In this document: positions 61,368-64,000 of the stretch, in pieces
How positions within the stretch are numbered: position 1 is the stretch's first letter
How the letters are laid out: each line of letters starts with the position of its first letter
Position numbers and translations under genes: made by a program
DNA from: Verrucomicrobiota bacterium
GTDB taxonomy: Bacteria > Verrucomicrobiota > Verrucomicrobiia > Opitutales > Opitutaceae
Assembly (NCBI GenBank): GCA_023446735.1
Contig: JAEXPQ010000150.1
Span: 26,847 to 90,846 of the forward strand
Direction: 5' to 3'
DNA: 64,000 nt
Notes under the pieces: model-generated
Seen by the model: the letters and a program-made list of their open reading frames with translations, nothing else
Databases searched by the model: none
Told to the model about the DNA's origin: nothing

Positions 61368-62231
61368 TCACTCCGACTTTGCGGCGAGTGCCTGCCGGAC
61401 AGCTTCTGCCAACGGGGTCGTGGGCCGACCGATCAAGCGGCTGAGCTGGTGCCCGTTGTCGAACAAGGCCCCCTGCGCGGCGCCGGTGTCCCAACTGGCG
61501 AGACCGGCGGCCAACCACTCCGGCAACCCCGCGGAGAGGAGCGCGGCGCGATAGTCGGCTTCGGGGAGGTTGCGGTACGGGATCGTTTTCCCCGATTGGC
61601 GTGAAATCTCGGCGGCGAACTCCTCCAGCGTGTAGGCGGTGTCGCCGGCGAGTTCCAGCGTGCGCCCGGCTTCCACCGCCCCGGTGAGCGCCTTGGCGGC
61701 GGCCGCGGCGTAGTCGTCGCGCGTAGCCGAGGCGATCCGCCCTTCGCCGGCGCTGCCATGGAGCGCCCCGAGCGCAAGCGCCGCCGGCACGGATGCGGTG
61801 TAGTTCTCCGTGTACCAGCCGTTGCGGAGGATCACGAAGGGCAGGCCGGACGACTTTAGCAGCTTCTCCGTTTCGAAGTGCTCGCCGGCGAGGTTCAGCG
61901 GCGAGGTGTCGGCGCGAAGGAGGCTGGTGTAGACCACCAGGCGGACACCCCGGCGCCGTGCGGCCTCGATCACATTGCGGTGGTGCGCGAAGCGGCGCCC
62001 AAGCTGGTTGGAGGAGATCAGCAGCAGTCTCTCGACGCCCGTGAGCGCGGTGTCGAGCGCCGCGGGGTCGTCATAGTCGGCGGCGCGGACCTGCACGCCG
62101 CGGGCGGCGAGATCGGCGGCCTTGGCGGGTTGGCGCACGAGGGCGGCGAGCGACGCCGCGGGCACGGCGTGGGAGAGGTGGGCGAGGGTGAGGCGGCCGA
62201 GCTGGCCGGTGGCTCCGGTGATGGCGATCAT
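61368..62231 (-). CDS. qorB: NmrA-like NAD(P)H:quinone oxidoreductase (QorB/YtfG-like)
   Basis: 287 residues from ATG 62231: MIAITGATGQLGRLTLAHLS has the Rossmann motif GxxGxxG. Then AALVRQPAKAADLAARGVQV, LLLISSNQLGRR and FVILRNGWYTENYTA follow the E. coli QorB sequence pattern. The family reduces quinones with NAD(P)H. It is divergent from an HxlR regulator that is the YtfH/QorR counterpart. The open frame goes on to 62546 but covers the HxlR gene on the other strand and is rejected. Confidence in the exact function is moderate because NmrA proteins vary. Confidence 0.8.
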   Translation of the reverse strand: MIAITGATGQLGRLTLAHLSHAVPAASLAALVRQPAKAADLAARGVQVRAADYDDPAALDTALTGVERLLLISSNQLGRRFAHHRNVIEAARRRGVRLVVYTSLLRADTSPLNLAGEHFETEKLLKSSGLPFVILRNGWYTENYTASVPAALALGALHGSAGEGRIASATRDDYAAAAAKALTGAVEAGRTLELAGDTAYTLEEFAAEISRQSGKTIPYRNLPEADYRAALLSAGLPEWLAAGLASWDTGAAQGALFDNGHQLSRLIGRPTTPLAEAVRQALAAKSE

Positions 62232-62367
62232 GGTTTTCGGTATTGAGAAGGATTTAGGTTCCGATTTCGTACTCGGTACCGAAAGAATACCAAAAGCGTT
62301 CTCGCCTTCCAAGAGAGGTGCGAAAAGTAACCTGGTTACCCGGCGGTAACCGATCCCTATCCCGACC
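62232..62367. promoter_or_regulatory. Divergent promoter/operator of qorB-like and HxlR regulator genes
   Basis: The 136-bp spacer contains a palindrome GTAACC-t-GGTTAC at 62327-62339 just before the regulator GTG at 62368, plus a further half-site GGTAACC at 62345-62351. It also has GGTATT (62239-62244) and AATACC (62286-62291) as a loose inverted pair. HxlR-type regulators usually bind dyads between themselves and the enzyme gene, so these are candidate operator sites. Confidence 0.55.
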
Positions 62368-62763
62368 GTGACCCGCAAACTTTCCCCCGTCCAACCCGGC
62401 AGCGACCACGCCCGGTGCTGCCCGATCCGCGACGTGCTCGACTGCATCGGAGACCGCTGGAGCCTGCTCGCGCTCGTCACCTTGGCCGACGGCACGCTCC
62501 GCTTCACCGAGCTCAAACGCGCCATCGGCGACATCTCCCAACGCATGCTGGCGCAGACGCTGCGCGGGCTCGAGCGCGACGGCTACGTGACGCGCAAGGT
62601 CCACCCGACTGTGCCGCCGAAGGTCGAATACACGCTCACCGCTCTCGGACGCTCGTTGCTCAAGAAGCTCGAGCCGTTGATCGACTGGGCGGGCACCCAT
62701 CACGAGAAGGTGCGCGAGGCGCGCAAGGCGTACGTGCCGCCGGCCGCGATCGCGGCGCTGTAG
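62368..62763 (+). CDS. HxlR-family transcriptional regulator (QorR/YtfH-like)
   Basis: 131 residues from GTG 62368. [20 protein letters not shown] is the HxlR start with paired Cys17-Cys18, then [20 protein letters not shown] (recognition helix) and [20 protein letters not shown]. The pattern fits QorR/YtfH and HypR relatives, which sense electrophiles or oxidants through Cys. It is divergent from the quinone oxidoreductase and likely represses or activates it. Redox sensing by the Cys pair is an inference. Confidence 0.86.
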   Translation: MTRKLSPVQPGSDHARCCPIRDVLDCIGDRWSLLALVTLADGTLRFTELKRAIGDISQRMLAQTLRGLERDGYVTRKVHPTVPPKVEYTLTALGRSLLKKLEPLIDWAGTHHEKVREARKAYVPPAAIAAL

Positions 62764-62767
62764 CCGA

Positions 62768-63601
62768 TCAGGCGGAGCGGTCGGACCCGATCGCTCGCAA
62801 CGGAATCTCCGCGACCAGCCGGCCCGGGTGCCAGCGCCCGCGGGCCAGCCGCAGGCGGCGCACCGCCACGATCTCGCCCGCGAGATCGACCAGATAGGCG
62901 CCGAGCGGGCCGGTGAAGGCGCCGGTGTTGACGATGGTGAGCGCGCCACGCCGCCACACGCGTGGGAAATGCACATGGCCGGTCACGATCACTTGGGCGC
63001 CGGGAAACCACGCGGGCGCCACCGCCGCGACGCGGTCCGGCAACGAGCGCCACGCCCGCAGCATCTCGAGCGGCTGGCGCGGAGGCCAGAATTCGTGGGC
63101 GAGGCGGCGCAGGCGGTGCCAGTGGTCGCCGCGTTCCGGATCGCATTCGCGCGGCAGCCCGGTGCAGGCGATCCGGTGCAGCGTCAGCCGGCCGTCGAGA
63201 CTGCTGTCGTCGAGGGCTGGGTGCTGCGCCAGCGCCGCCCGGATCCTCGCGTTGAGCAGCGGGCGCAGCCGGCTCCAGGGCACGGCATCGGCGAAGAACG
63301 CGTCGCCATGGGTGGCCTGCAGGCGCCCGTCGGCGGTGGCGCACCAATGGCGGTCCGAGAGGTCGGGGTCGTGGTTGCCCGTGAGGAACTCGACGTGCGG
63401 CACTCGCGCGCGGAAGAAGCGGAGAAGCTCCTCCACGGCGGCCGCCGGCATGCCGGACTGATTGTCGCACGTGTCGCCGTTGAGCCAGAGTGTGTCGACA
63501 CCCGCGAAGAGCGGCTCGAGATCCTCGAGGCGCCGCAGCCGGCTGGCGGCGTCGCGGAAATGCAGATCGGAAAGGATGCGCAGCATCGGCGCGGGAAACA
63601 T
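62768..63601 (-). CDS. Metallophosphoesterase (LpxH-like fold)
   Basis: 277 residues from ATG 63601 (Met at 63586 is the alternative). The calcineurin-like motifs are ILSDLHFRD (DxH), LNGDTCDN (GDxxD), EFLTGNHDPDL (GNHD) and VTGHVHFPRVW (GHxH), in the usual order and spacing. The closing NTGAFTGPLGAYLVDL fits the same family. Such proteins hydrolyse phosphoesters; the closest shape is UDP-2,3-diacylglucosamine hydrolase or a YfcE-type phosphodiesterase, but the substrate is not set. It converges on the HxlR gene and is cotranscribed with rsmE upstream. Confidence 0.82.
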   Translation of the reverse strand: MFPAPMLRILSDLHFRDAASRLRRLEDLEPLFAGVDTLWLNGDTCDNQSGMPAAAVEELLRFFRARVPHVEFLTGNHDPDLSDRHWCATADGRLQATHGDAFFADAVPWSRLRPLLNARIRAALAQHPALDDSSLDGRLTLHRIACTGLPRECDPERGDHWHRLRRLAHEFWPPRQPLEMLRAWRSLPDRVAAVAPAWFPGAQVIVTGHVHFPRVWRRGALTIVNTGAFTGPLGAYLVDLAGEIVAVRRLRLARGRWHPGRLVAEIPLRAIGSDRSA

Positions 63602-63611
63602 GCCGGTTGTA

Positions 63612-63630
63612 CCGGAGGCGCCAACTCCGG
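63612..63630. repeat. Short palindromic repeat between rsmE and the metallophosphoesterase
   Basis: CCGGAG-gcgccaa-CTCCGG (63612-63630) forms a 6-bp hairpin; the same 'ggcaactccgg' type core occurs within the PfkB gene near 30723-30732 and near 3408-3415. It is a probable REP-like unit in a 50-base gap. Confidence 0.45.
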
Positions 63631-63651
63631 AGTGGCGGCGACGCGGACCGT

Positions 63652-64000
63652 CTACAGCCAGCCCAGCCGCGCCTTGAGGAGGGCGACGGAAGCGACACAC
63701 GCGGTCTCCAACCGTAGGACACGCGGGCCGAGATGCACCAGCGTGAAACCGGCGGCGCGCAGCGCGGCGCGGTCCGCGGCGTCCCAACCGCGTTCGGGGC
63801 CGAGGGCGAGCGCGACGGGGCCCGGCGCTGCGGGCAGGGCGCAGTCCGCGAGACCGCTGGCCGCCTCGTAGTTGTCGAGCGCGAGCCGCAGCGCGGCGGA
63901 GGGAAGGGCGGCGAGGACGGCGGTGAGCGGCCGGCCGGAAGTGACGACGGGCAGGCGGGTGCAGACCGCCTGTTGCGCGCCCTCGACGAGGTGCTCGCGC
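63652..64000 (-). CDS. rsmE: 16S rRNA (uracil1498-N3)-methyltransferase RsmE, C-terminal part
   Basis: The minus frame from the window edge to TAG (63652-63654) encodes about 115 residues, ending ALGPERGWDAADRAALRAAG, FTLVHLGPRVLRLETACVAS and VALLKARLGWL. The GPERGW, LGPRVLRLETA pair is the SPOUT knot of RsmE. The N-terminal part is outside the window. RsmE methylates uracil 1498 of 16S rRNA. The metallophosphoesterase begins about 50 bases downstream. Confidence 0.9.
   Translation of the reverse strand, partial: REHLVEGAQQAVCTRLPVVTSGRPLTAVLAALPSAALRLALDNYEAASGLADCALPAAPGPVALALGPERGWDAADRAALRAAGFTLVHLGPRVLRLETACVASVALLKARLGWL

Noticed and set aside
1..64000. tRNA, rRNA, riboswitch or tmRNA genes
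   Set aside because: None recognised by eye; I could not run a covariance search, which would be needed to exclude small RNAs.

Overview
The window reads as one contig from a GC-rich Gram-negative bacterium. The best guess is a member of Verrucomicrobiota, Opitutaceae-like. This rests on two large SusC-independent TonB-dependent receptors with LLTAALQxQT-type signal peptides, weak Shine-Dalgarno use, and intergenic boilerplate repeats of the 'ccacagag/ctctgtgg' and 'atccgtgcaatccgtggt' kinds. There is no rRNA gene to confirm it, so the taxonomy is an inference.

Layout. (1) 1-35,000 is a large surface-polysaccharide (O-antigen/capsule) region. It holds two SDR sugar-nucleotide epimerases, about ten glycosyltransferases (including a 1306-residue multidomain one), six methyltransferases, an ABC-2 export permease/ATPase pair (Wzm/Wzt type), a WcaJ-type initiating phosphoglycosyltransferase, an O-acyltransferase, a PfkB sugar kinase, a sulfatase-fold membrane enzyme and several multi-pass glycosyltransferase-like membrane proteins. 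Lipid-linked glycan would be primed by the WcaJ homologue, extended by the GT2/GT4 enzymes, modified by the methyltransferases and acyltransferase, and exported through Wzm/Wzt. (2) 35,200-39,300 holds small envelope proteins and an ECF sigma factor, followed by a two-TM protein in the usual anti-sigma position and a bactofilin-like/RDD fusion. (3) 39,585-47,655 holds two paralogous TonB-dependent receptors flanking an S9 prolyl-oligopeptidase-type peptidase, which looks like a peptide-uptake locus. (4) 47,900-50,650 is a mobile-element zone: an intact IS1634-like element with 21-bp inverted ends and a TTAG target duplication, and a decayed IS5-like transposase. (5) 50,850-56,470 is an AT-richer accessory locus with a LuxR/NarL-type regulator whose receiver has lost its phosphoacceptor Asp, an HlyD-type adaptor, three short genes with double-glycine leaders (one only 59 codons), a terminator, a 42-aa hydrophobic ORF, and a C39-peptidase ABC transporter. 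This is the most interesting system in the window: a candidate leader-peptide-processed bacteriocin or signalling-peptide secretion cluster. (6) 56,500-60,540 is an Mla-type lipid transport operon (mlaE-mlaF-mlaD) translationally coupled to an upstream exported protein built from WPLY/FPLF repeats. (7) 60,760-64,000 is housekeeping: rsmD, a divergent qorB-like/HxlR regulator pair, a metallophosphoesterase and the 3' part of rsmE.

No tRNA, rRNA, CRISPR array or replication origin was recognised. Many coding starts lack a clear Shine-Dalgarno sequence, so several start codons are choices among alternatives and are flagged where they matter.
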